Shown here: in pieces, positions 26,969 through 35,231 of the stretch
Numbering within the stretch: position 1 is the first letter of the stretch
Layout of the letters: every line of letters begins with the position of its first letter
Source of the DNA: Sinorhizobium terangae
GTDB taxonomy: Bacteria; Pseudomonadota; Alphaproteobacteria; Rhizobiales; Rhizobiaceae
Length of the DNA: 57,558 bases
Direction: 5' to 3'
NCBI RefSeq assembly: GCF_009601505.1
Contig: NZ_WITC01000117.1
Span: 1 to 57,558, forward strand
Notes under the pieces: model-generated
The model's database searches: none
Seen by the model: the letters and a program-made list of their open reading frames with translations, nothing else
What the model was told of the DNA's origin: nothing
Made by a program: the position numbers and the translations under genes

Positions 26969-27397
26969 CTAATCGCGGCGGGGCTTAGCAAGCCGTTGCT
27001 CCGTATCAATATGCCGACCGGAGTTCTTCCAGTCGCCGACTGTTTTATCGGACAAAGGTCGGGGATTGGCGTTGTGGCGCACATCGGCCACACACTGTCT
27101 TCGACCAACCTCTCGGCGCGGCCGCCGGCTTGCGAGAAGCCGCTCGAGACTCGAGAAACTGCCCGTGTAGCCGCGCTGTTTGATGTAGTGGAACGGATGC
27201 GGCCCCCAGGGATTGCCATCTTTCCAGCACACGGCGAGAAACAACTTGAAATATAAGGATGATGTTGCTTCGACGCCGACCTTCGTCGGTCGGGCGGTGT
27301 CTCGAAAGTCAGCCACTTCGCGATGCTGCGCCGGCCGTAGCCCAGTGCGACGCGCGATCTCCGAATAGGACAGACCTTCCCTGCGCAAAGGGGGCAC
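26969..27397 (-). pseudogene. transposase remnant, ISL3/IS21-like
   Basis: The first codons encode a helix-turn-helix of the type at the start or middle of ISL3 and IS21 transposases (REGLSYSEIARRTGLRPAQ). A frame-matched piece DGNPWGPHPFHYIKQRGYTG then SFSSLERLLASRR follows, typical of the region after it in ISL3 family members. The catalytic domain is missing and no matching partner frame was found, so this is a fragment. It lies in the 880-bp gap between the Srf operon and the NACHT gene. The remaining gap (27398-27696) contains no gene I can support. Confidence 0.5.
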
Positions 27398-27696
27398 AGT
27401 GGCCTCTTCTAGCTAGAGAGTGCCCATCTCAGCTACATAGGTGCCTGGCCCCTAGCTCGATTCTGCTCGTCACAGACGTAGCTCCCAAAGAATGCGATTG
27501 ACTTCACGCGTGACACGCAATCCAATGAGCCCGTAAGTTGCGGGGGTGACGTACCCGTCGTCGAACAAGGGCGATGGTGAGCGAGATGAGGCATTCCATG
27601 ATTGCGCACGGAACGCAAGGCGGCGTTCTCTGAACCCCTCAGCAGTTGAGGTCCGCAATCTTGCCTTGGTATGCAGGTTCGCGGGATTTGAAGCGC

Positions 27697-30600
27697 ATGA
27701 CGTCGCGTATCGCACAGCTTCATACGGCGCTTGTTGCCGGTCTCGTCGTATGCCTGGCCGCCCCGGCCAGCTATGCAGCGACAATATTGCCGCGTAGCGC
27801 CGAACAACTGACAGCCTATCAGGCGAAGTCCCACCTTGCCGGCGACCAAGTTCAGATCCTCGTCTCGCGCTGGTTCGGACAGATCAGGGAGAGCGACGTC
27901 GATGGTTCAATTGCCGCGATCGAGTTCCTGCGCGGCGCGCCATCCACTTTCTTAAAGCTTGCCATTCAAAAACTGCGCGACAGCGACGTCCTCGACAGGG
28001 TGTTTGCGGCGGCAAACGACGGGCAGAAGGACCGACTGCGAAACTCGCCGGCAATCAACGACAATCGGCTTCGCGATCTTCTGTGGCGCGATCACCTTGC
28101 GATGTTGCGGGCTGCGCTTGCCGAAAAAAGTGATGCGGGCAACACAACCGCTCTGTTCCTCATCGCCAACGTCAACGCGATGCAGCTGTTGCCGGGCCCT
28201 ATCGCAGAGGAATATCTGAACGCCTTGCAGGACGACGCGCTCAACGATCAGCTGCGTGATGAGATTGCAGCCATGCTTCGCGGGCGCTGGGCCGAGCTTC
28301 GACCTCAGAAGGAAACACTCGCAGCTTGGTTGAAAGCTGGTGCTGCCGGCTCCGCGGCTGCCGATGCACGCCGTCGCCTGGCACTGTCGGTTTTCGCCAG
28401 ACTCGGCGAACCGCTTTCCGACGCTGAAATCGATGATGTCGCAGCGGACAATCCTGCCGACTTTCTTGCAGTAGTCGCCGCTAGGCGGACGGTAGCGCAG
28501 GCCCATGTGTCGCAGCTTGTAGACATCTTGCGCAATGTCAGCGACCCTGGGCTTTGGACGGCGGCAAATGCCGCTTTGCGGGCGTCCGATCCGGCAGCCC
28601 TTTCGGCCTTCTATTCTGGGCTCGATCAACAGGCTGCGGCGATGTGGAGTCCGGCCATCCTCGATCGTCTCATTCGCTCCGCAGATCCGCAAGAGGCCAC
28701 GGTCTTCAACAACTGGACTGCCGCCGGGACGGCGATCGACTGTGACGGTGTTCGCTGGCGACTGTCGCTCCTGCAGCGCCAGGCGAGCGCGCGCGATCTT
28801 CGATTTGGGCAGGCCTGGGACCTCCTGACAAAGGCAGCGGTCTGCGAAAACGATCTGTCCGGCGAGATCGACGATGCCCTGACGTCAATCGGGGGCGACG
28901 AGTTGCCCAGCCTGCTTGTCGACGCCCTCGACAGCGATGGGCCAGGTCAGCTGGCAAACATGACCTCGGTCCTGCCACAGGTCTCACGGTCGATGGCGGG
29001 GCTTCTCAACGACCGCCTCGCCAACCGCGATCTTGCCGCGGCAGAATGGCTCATGGATATCGGCATCATCCCCACCGACCAAGGTCTGCGGCAACGAAAC
29101 TACTGGAGTTCGCCAGCATCTGGAGAAAGGCTTGATGTCATCGACCTCAGGGCGCTGCAGGTAATGAGTGCTCCCCCTCCCGAGGCGCTTTTGACCGCCA
29201 AGACCCTGGCCGGATCGGATGGAGCAGGCGTGGCGATCCGAAGCGCCGCGCTGATGGCGCTCGCTGCCCATGCCCCGGCAAAGGAGAAAGCGGAGGCGTT
29301 TCTGTCGGCCGTTGAGAGCGGCAATGCGGCAATCGCGCGACCGGCGATTATACTGCTTGCCCAGACCTATGACGAAGCAAAGCCGGGAGCCGGGCTGTCG
29401 CTGCCCGAGGTAGACGTCATGGGCACGATGCGGACCTGGCCGGATGTCTCGGCCGATGCCACGGTCCTGCTTAAGACGCTGGTTCGCTACGATGCCAACT
29501 TTGCGCGCGATTATGCTGATTCGCTCGACGGCGGAGCCTATGCTCTGGAGCCGGGCAACAAGTGCTTGACGTTGGCAGAGTCGCCGACGATCGATGCGCG
29601 GCTTCTCGCTCCCGTGCTGAATATTGCGGTCGGCAATGCCGACGTCGCTAGTCAGAACCTCGCCCTCGCCTGTGTTGCGACACTCAGTCGGCCCGGCGCT
29701 GCGACGGCGCTTCTTTCCGAGGCATGGCGCAATATCGCCGCAACGGATCCGACGATCGCGCTCAAGGCGCTCAAATCGCTTTGGGAGGTTGAAGGCTTTC
29801 GCGAAGTCGCAAGCAGGGAGCTGGAGATCAAGATCGGCCAGATCGCTGGCCGCCTGGCACAAAGCGCGCCGCTGTCGACAGAGGCCATGAGCGCTCTGAG
29901 CTATTGGAAGCATGAGCTTGCGGCCATCGACCCGGCAGAGGCGCAGACGATCTCGACGGAGCTAAACAAACGCCGCCTGTTCGCCTTTCTGGCGCTGGTG
30001 CCGTCGGCAATCGTCGTCCATCTCCTCCTTTGGGGTTTGCTGTTGACCGCCTACCCGCGATTCGCCTGGATCCAGGCCGTCGTCTTCTGGAACCCAATCA
30101 TGCGCCGGATTCTCGGACTCGGTTATATCGATCTCGTCCTGCTCCATCTTGGCTTTGCCCGTCGCCGGATTTATGCACCTTTCAAAAGCTCGCTGCTCGG
30201 CGATATCCTCTCTGAAAATCCGAACCAGCTCGACCGGATCTCCTATTTCACCGACAGCAGGGTATGGCATCGGCCCCGGGTCGATGCCCGGCACACCGGC
30301 GCCGCTAACTCCATCAGTGCCGATCAACCGATCCTGCAGGCGCTTTCGCGTCACAGGGGGCGTGTGCTCCTTCTCGGAAAATCCGGCCTCGGCAAATCGA
30401 GCTTCCTGCGCTTCTCGCTTGCGGCGCGAGCAAGGCAGGACAGGGATGTCATCGCCTACCTGCGCGCCGATCAATGTCGCAACGGCGTCGAAGCCCAACT
30501 CGAGGAGCGACTGAACGGTCTTGCGAGGGGCAACGACCTTCTGAGCGCGATGATTTATGCCGGCCGGATCTTCATCTATATCGACGGTTACAACGAAGTC

Positions 30601-32028
30601 GACCTTGCCACGCAGGATGCGATCACCGGCTTTCTGGCGCGCTACCCCTTTGCGAATGTCCTTGTCGCCAGCCAGATCCCATTGAGGGGCTTCAGCACGA
30701 TCGAAACCTTTGAGATGATCCCGCTGACTGGCGAGACGATCCGCGACTTCCTCGTGTCGCGCGAGCCCGTCCTTGCCGAAAGCGTACCGGTCCGCGGCGA
30801 ACTCTTCGACAAGGTGGCGGTGAGCTTTCTTGCCGACGTCAACGCCCGTCCCCGTGACGACGCCGAGAAGAAGGCCTTTGACGATATCTTGTCGAACCCG
30901 ATGGATTTGACATCCATCGCTATCCTGCTCGGCGATGGCCGCACACCCGATCTCTTCGCGCTTGAAGCCCAACAGCTCGAAGGCGTCGTGCAAAAGCTTG
31001 CCGCAACAGATCAAAAATTCCGCACGGCGGCACTCTCCAACGCGCTTCTGGAGCAGCGGCTGCAGGATCAGGAGAACCTCCAAAAGCTGCCGTTCCAGCC
31101 GGAAGTGGCCGCCCTTGTGACGAGCAAGCTGGCGATCGTTCGAACCGATGCCGACGACGCCGGAGCGGTCGCCGCCCAGGAGATCCGATTCCGCCACGAT
31201 CGCATCCGCGATTACTTCACGCATTTTGCCTTCCTGGGGTTTACAGCCGAAAAGCAGGCCGAGTTCGCGGAAGATGCCCGCTTTGCCGGCGTGTTTCCCT
31301 ACCTCGCCCGCGCGCTCCCGCAAAGCGAGGCCGAGGCGCTGCGAGAAAGGTTGATCACGCGCGCCGCCGATCTCGAGGATCACAGGGTCAGCGACAGTTT
31401 CGTCCGGGAATATAGCTGGCGACAGAAAATATCGGCCCAGGATCCGGCTTGGCTCCCCGACTATGATGTGCCGGAGGTTCGCGAATCCGACAACCGGCTG
31501 TTCGAGCTGACCCGCCGCCGCCAGGAGATTGATGAAGAGGTCAACGCAAATCGCGATCTCATTTCAAGATCGCGGGCCATGACGAGGATCCTCGCTGCCG
31601 CCGATCCCAATTTCCTCAGAGACGCTGCCGTTGTGATCTTCCAGGAAATGGGCGGCGACCTAGAATTGGGGGACGAAGGCGCCTCCAAGGCACTGCTTCG
31701 AAGCCCCGACGGCATCTCATTCCGGGTCGTGGGGCTAAGCCAACCACAGGCGATCAAGAGCTTTCACGTCGAGGTGCTGGTGGCGCGGTTCACCGGGTCG
31801 AACACGATCCCATTCATCGTGACGAACGCACGGGCCCTTGAGGATCCGCTGACAAGGGGCGAGGACCTCGATCCTCGCGATCGGCAGGCGCTCTTGTCCG
31901 TCGGCGCTTATGTGATCTCGGCCCGTGCGCTTTATGACGCGTTCCTGCAGGCGCATGGACAAACGTCTCATGATCAGTTCTGGCATTTCGTTTTCCCGAC
32001 ACAAAAACAGACGGGGACCAGCGCATGA
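27697..32028 (+). CDS. large membrane NACHT-type NTPase with signal peptide and predicted periplasmic repeat region
   Basis: ATG at 27697 gives a signal peptide (VAGLVVCLAAPASYAA); the frame opens at 27646 but that leader would hide it. The 1443-residue product has about 700 residues of helical, alanine-rich sequence that looks like HEAT/TPR-type repeats, then a membrane segment RLFAFLALVPSAIVVHLLLW (about 760-785). A NACHT-type NTPase follows: Walker A VLLLGKSGLGKSSFLRF (about 890-906), Walker B IFIYIDGYNEVD (about 958-969), and a sensor-like VLVASQIPLRG region. About 350 residues follow, containing RFRHDRIRDYFTHFAFLG, which resembles the winged-helix/ARC2 part of STAND NTPases. With a cleaved leader, the repeats would be periplasmic and the NTPase cytoplasmic, unlike usual soluble bacterial NLRs. 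Its stop overlaps the next start as ATGA. Confidence 0.8.
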   Translation: MTSRIAQLHTALVAGLVVCLAAPASYAATILPRSAEQLTAYQAKSHLAGDQVQILVSRWFGQIRESDVDGSIAAIEFLRGAPSTFLKLAIQKLRDSDVLDRVFAAANDGQKDRLRNSPAINDNRLRDLLWRDHLAMLRAALAEKSDAGNTTALFLIANVNAMQLLPGPIAEEYLNALQDDALNDQLRDEIAAMLRGRWAELRPQKETLAAWLKAGAAGSAAADARRRLALSVFARLGEPLSDAEIDDVAADNPADFLAVVAARRTVAQAHVSQLVDILRNVSDPGLWTAANAALRASDPAALSAFYSGLDQQAAAMWSPAILDRLIRSADPQEATVFNNWTAAGTAIDCDGVRWRLSLLQRQASARDLRFGQAWDLLTKAAVCENDLSGEIDDALTSIGGDELPSLLVDALDSDGPGQLANMTSVLPQVSRSMAGLLNDRLANRDLAAAEWLMDIGIIPTDQGLRQRNYWSSPASGERLDVIDLRALQVMSAPPPEALLTAKTLAGSDGAGVAIRSAALMALAAHAPAKEKAEAFLSAVESGNAAIARPAIILLAQTYDEAKPGAGLSLPEVDVMGTMRTWPDVSADATVLLKTLVRYDANFARDYADSLDGGAYALEPGNKCLTLAESPTIDARLLAPVLNIAVGNADVASQNLALACVATLSRPGAATALLSEAWRNIAATDPTIALKALKSLWEVEGFREVASRELEIKIGQIAGRLAQSAPLSTEAMSALSYWKHELAAIDPAEAQTISTELNKRRLFAFLALVPSAIVVHLLLWGLLLTAYPRFAWIQAVVFWNPIMRRILGLGYIDLVLLHLGFARRRIYAPFKSSLLGDILSENPNQLDRISYFTDSRVWHRPRVDARHTGAANSISADQPILQALSRHRGRVLLLGKSGLGKSSFLRFSLAARARQDRDVIAYLRADQCRNGVEAQLEERLNGLARGNDLLSAMIYAGRIFIYIDGYNEVDLATQDAITGFLARYPFANVLVASQIPLRGFSTIETFEMIPLTGETIRDFLVSREPVLAESVPVRGELFDKVAVSFLADVNARPRDDAEKKAFDDILSNPMDLTSIAILLGDGRTPDLFALEAQQLEGVVQKLAATDQKFRTAALSNALLEQRLQDQENLQKLPFQPEVAALVTSKLAIVRTDADDAGAVAAQEIRFRHDRIRDYFTHFAFLGFTAEKQAEFAEDARFAGVFPYLARALPQSEAEALRERLITRAADLEDHRVSDSFVREYSWRQKISAQDPAWLPDYDVPEVRESDNRLFELTRRRQEIDEEVNANRDLISRSRAMTRILAAADPNFLRDAAVVIFQEMGGDLELGDEGASKALLRSPDGISFRVVGLSQPQAIKSFHVEVLVARFTGSNTIPFIVTNARALEDPLTRGEDLDPRDRQALLSVGAYVISARALYDAFLQAHGQTSHDQFWHFVFPTQKQTGTSA

Positions 32029-32525
32029 GATGGGGGGCTGTCGGTCTTTTCATCGCTAACTCAGCCGGCATGGCTTTGGGCGAGGACTTCAAGAACAGCT
32101 ATGTCAGATTCAGCCTTCCGACAGGCTGGACGTGCCGCGCCGAGGGGACGGAATTTGTCTGCGATCCGCCGCATCTAAATGGTCAGCCGGTTCCTGCGAT
32201 CATGATCATGACCGCGAAAATCTCCGGTCCCGACGACAATTTGACGGCCTATATCGAGCATTTGAAAGCAGCCGCCAGGGCCGTCGGCCCCGACGCCATG
32301 ATGCAGGCGCCCACCCTGAGGACGATAAACGGCGTCGCCTGGGTGGACTGCACCATCGAGGGATCGGAGATCAAAAACTACAGGACACGGTATCTGGCTG
32401 TCTCAAAGAACGGTGTCGCGATCCTCTATACACTCTCGGCGCACAAGGATTATTTCGACAAACTCATCGGATCAGCGATTCTCGCGGTCAACACGCTGCA
32501 AGTGCTTGATGACTGGAAGAAGTAA
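32025..32525 (+). CDS. small secreted protein coupled to the NACHT gene
   Basis: The start codon overlaps the NACHT stop (ATGA), so the two are translated together. The 166 residues begin with a short signal peptide ending SAGMALGED. The mature part starts with NSYVRFSLPTGWTCRAEGTE, like the first strands of PsbP/MOG1-like lipid- or partner-binding folds, and has one Cys pair (TCRAEGTEFVC). Other visible motifs are VPAIMIMTAKISGPDD and VAILYTLSAHKDYFDKLIGS. No catalytic residues recognised. The NACHT protein has a long predicted periplasmic part, so this exported partner is a natural candidate ligand, cofactor or regulator; that is inference from gene order. Confidence 0.75.
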   Translation: MRWGAVGLFIANSAGMALGEDFKNSYVRFSLPTGWTCRAEGTEFVCDPPHLNGQPVPAIMIMTAKISGPDDNLTAYIEHLKAAARAVGPDAMMQAPTLRTINGVAWVDCTIEGSEIKNYRTRYLAVSKNGVAILYTLSAHKDYFDKLIGSAILAVNTLQVLDDWKK

Positions 32526-32542
32526 GGCTTGTCGCGACCGCC

Positions 32543-32983
32543 CTATGCCGCTCAATCGAGGTCTCTTCTGTGACGGCACCTGGAGTACTCCTGACTGAGG
32601 GGACGGTGGCTTGCCGGCGCCGACCAATGTCGTGAAACTCCGCAATGCGCTTGCGCCCGCCGACAAGGATGGCTTCGAACAGCGGAGCTCTCACTATCCC
32701 GGCGTCGGTGCGGAGGGCGGATGGTGGGACCGCATCGCCGGGGCCGGCATGGGAGGGGCTCGATGAGAACATCATGAGCGCGTACAACTGGCTTGCGCGA
32801 AACTACGGGAGCGGAGCGAAGATCTGGCTCTTCGGCTTCAGCCGGGGCGTACACCGCGCGCAGTCTCGGTGGAAGACGAGCTTCACACCATCAAGTAGCG
32901 GCTATCTCTTCGCCTTCGCCAATGATGCCTGGCAGACCTACGACAACAACCGCGGAAGCGTGAAGTCGACCATCGCACGATAG
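32543..32983 (+). pseudogene. decayed copy of the DUF2235 hydrolase gene
   Basis: Translated in pieces, this matches the intact gene at 38399-39946. LFCDGTWSTPD is followed by an in-frame TGA where the intact copy has Gln. After it come GLPAPTNVVKLRNAL and DKDGFEQRSSHYPGVGA, WWDRIAGAGMGG, then a frameshift, then ENIMSAYNWLARNYGSGAKI and WLFGFSRG. About 370 codons are deleted between the GFSRG nucleophile motif and the C-terminal GYLFAFANDAWQTYDNNRGS piece. The stop, shift and internal deletion leave no working enzyme. The copy sits 17 bp after the NACHT-coupled gene, so a DUF2235 gene may once have belonged to that operon. Confidence 0.9.
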
Positions 32984-33031
32984 AACCTCCCCGTGCGCGG
33001 TACGGCAGGCGTCGAATCCTCTTTTATAGTG

Positions 33032-33055
33032 TTGCCCGTCTTGCCAGACGGGCAA
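33032..33055. terminator. perfect hairpin between convergent genes
   Basis: Ten perfectly paired bases (TTGCCCGTCT with AGACGGGCAA) around a TGCC loop stand between the plus-strand DUF2235 remnant and the minus-strand peptidoglycan hydrolase. The position between converging units suggests a two-way terminator, but no T tract follows directly on either strand, so rho-independent action is only probable. Confidence 0.5.
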
Positions 33056-33147
33056 AGGTAGCTGTGGCGCTTTAAAGCAAAGCGCTGCCTGTTTCCTTAA
33101 ATCAAATCGCCTCCGATCTGACGCGTCGAAACACGTCCCGGAATTTT

Positions 33148-35082
33148 TTAGCTCTCCAACGGGTTTATGTTTCCCGCGGACCTATGGTCCTCCACACGTC
33201 GAGCGGCGATACGGTTGGCAAAGTAGCGTCCGGCAAGACCGAGACCGAGAATGGCCAGTGATCCGCCGAAGCCGGGCAACGTGCTGGCGGCGACGCCGGA
33301 CAGGCCCTGCATGATCGTCTGCAACACGCTGCCATCTTTAAAGAAAGATGGCAGGACGTCGAAAACCGTCCGCAGCGCATCCGGTTGGGCTGTTGCGATG
33401 TCCCGCGCTGCCTCCACGGCCCGTGCGATAGCGGGGTTATTCGAGACCGTCTCCACGGGAAGGGACTTCAGGACGGCAATGGCGTTCGCCACGTCGGGCG
33501 AAAGCGACAGTCCGTTCAGTTGTGCGATGAACGTTCGCGCGGACGCTGCGATCCGCGTAAGGTCAGCGTCGGCAGTCGTTTGGCCAAGCCGTTGAACTTC
33601 ATCGAGCAACGGCAACAGCCCATCAGGGATGCGGCCACCGGCCGGTGTTGCCACGCCGCCGGATGCATTGACGACCGCACTGTTGCCGATGCCGAACGCG
33701 CCGAGACCCGCTGCAATCCAACTCAACACGCGGCTCCGGCCGGCATCGAGCACAATGCGGGAGCCGCCGGCCGCGAGCTCGCGCTCCCCGGCGGTTACCC
33801 GCTCTTCGTCGAGCACGCGGCGCCGCGCGGTCGCGAGGGCAGCGTCGGTCACCTCGTCGACGACGCCTGTGGTCGGTAAACCGTTGTCATTCTGGAATGC
33901 GAGCAACGCGCCGGCCGTAAGCGAGCCGAAGTTCCCGTCGATTTCGCCGAGCTTATAGCCAAGCTCGACGAGACGCCTCTGAAGAGCCTTCACGCGGATC
34001 GGGTCGACATCGCCTTGCTTCAAGGGACTGGGCACGCGAACCTCCTCAATTTCGATGGATGCGGTGTCGTCAAGATTGCGAAGATCGAACGCGTAAAGAT
34101 CGTTCTTTCGCATGATCGATCGGAGCAGGGAGCCATAGTTTGGGTCCGTCGCATAGAGACCCGTCAGCGCATCTGCGAAGCGATCGGGATCGTGCGCCAA
34201 TTTCCGGACTTTTGCATAGACGGCTGCCGAGCCGAGAAGCTCGCCGTGTTTAACAAAGGCGTCGTCGAGGCTTGCAAAAACCCGAAAGTCGGCCTGGACT
34301 CTCGTCACTCTGCCGTTGATCGATTCCCTGGTCCAAGCCTTGACCGAAGGCTGGCCTTTCAGGGCCTTGATGCCAAACGGGTTGTTCGAGCCTGGCGGCA
34401 TCGAAGCACCATAGCCGCTTTCGAGCGCCCACTGCGCCAAAGTCACAGACGCGGGAATTCCCCACCGGCGCTGCGTCGTCTGCGCGGCTCGTATGACGTC
34501 GATGTTGAAACGCTCGGGCACTTCGACGGAGATCGGCGCATCTTCCTCGGCGTCGAAGGTCTCGTCTTCGTCCTCCGCTACGTCCTCGCTGAGTCCGGAC
34601 CCTGTCTCCAAAGCCCATTTGGGAGGGTTGTTCCAACCTTCCTCTGCGGCTTCCACCAGCCACCGCGGTGCGTTTGCCGATTTCCCCTTGCTTCCCCATA
34701 CAATCCGGCTGTGGTCGCTGGGCGTCCTTCCAAATCCCACATGCAGCGTCTCCGGCCCCATGTAATCGATTCCGGCGCCGATGCCGGTGGCGCCGTTCGC
34801 GGCGGCCGCAATGACGAAACGCTTGACGTAGACATCGGCGTTGTCGTCGCTGAATTGCCTCGTCACTCCCTTCGCGACCAAGTGAAGATCCGCCGCCCTG
34901 CCGCCGTTGTGCCGCGTCGAACCAGTTGACAGTCCCTTTGTTCCCGGCTGCCCGCCAGAGGTTACGAAGATCGTGTCGATTCCCGCTGCATTGCCTGCCT
35001 GAAGTAGAACGGCTTCAAGCTCTTTGCTGATCGGACGGTCTCGAATTTTTCCAATTAAGCCTGACTGATCGATCCTTGTCAT
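33148..35082 (-). CDS. three-domain peptidoglycan hydrolase (M15-like, glucosaminidase-like, PG-binding)
   Basis: GAGGGG precedes the ATG at 35082. The 644-residue protein has an N-terminal M15-type metallopeptidase region with STRHNGGRAADLHL (about 55-68) and ETLHVGFG (about 110-117), the His/Asp/His zinc set. An acidic linker (about 165-185) leads to a GH73-like glucosaminidase region (about 190-330) with PASVTLAQWALESGYGASMP, SNNPFGIKA and ATDPNYGSLLRSIM. A PG_binding_1 repeat follows (about 355-425, RVKALQRRLVELGYKLGEID, GSLTAGALLAFQNDNGLP). The last 200 residues are not recognised and include hydrophobic stretches near 455 and 610-630. There is no signal peptide. Such enzymes occur as phage lysins and as antibacterial effectors delivered by other means; no phage or type VI structural genes are seen nearby. 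Confidence 0.8.
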   Translation of the reverse strand: MTRIDQSGLIGKIRDRPISKELEAVLLQAGNAAGIDTIFVTSGGQPGTKGLSTGSTRHNGGRAADLHLVAKGVTRQFSDDNADVYVKRFVIAAAANGATGIGAGIDYMGPETLHVGFGRTPSDHSRIVWGSKGKSANAPRWLVEAAEEGWNNPPKWALETGSGLSEDVAEDEDETFDAEEDAPISVEVPERFNIDVIRAAQTTQRRWGIPASVTLAQWALESGYGASMPPGSNNPFGIKALKGQPSVKAWTRESINGRVTRVQADFRVFASLDDAFVKHGELLGSAAVYAKVRKLAHDPDRFADALTGLYATDPNYGSLLRSIMRKNDLYAFDLRNLDDTASIEIEEVRVPSPLKQGDVDPIRVKALQRRLVELGYKLGEIDGNFGSLTAGALLAFQNDNGLPTTGVVDEVTDAALATARRRVLDEERVTAGERELAAGGSRIVLDAGRSRVLSWIAAGLGAFGIGNSAVVNASGGVATPAGGRIPDGLLPLLDEVQRLGQTTADADLTRIAASARTFIAQLNGLSLSPDVANAIAVLKSLPVETVSNNPAIARAVEAARDIATAQPDALRTVFDVLPSFFKDGSVLQTIMQGLSGVAASTLPGFGGSLAILGLGLAGRYFANRIAARRVEDHRSAGNINPLES

Positions 35083-35140
35083 TTTCGCGCCCCTCGACAG
35101 GAAGAAATAACTGAGAATGAACCGGCTTTATTAAGTAATA

Positions 35141-35154
35141 ACGCCCTCGGGCGT
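35141..35154 (-). terminator. short hairpin after the patatin gene
   Basis: ACGCCC TC GGGCGT folds into a six-base-pair stem with a two-base loop, followed on the minus strand by an A/T-rich tract (TATTACTTAATAAAG). It lies 80 bp beyond the stop of the patatin gene and upstream of the hydrolase start, so it probably separates the two units. The stem is short and the T tract is broken. Confidence 0.4.
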
Positions 35155-35231
35155 ATTCTAACATTCATTCTATATCGCGGTGAGAACTTACCTATATTAT
35201 CGTGAGGGTCCCCGTTATAGCAGAACATGTC

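Noticed and set aside
28984..31383. two long minus-strand frames (309 and 473 codons)
   Set aside because: They are antisense to the NACHT gene, whose product has Walker motifs and a signal peptide; the antisense products show nothing.
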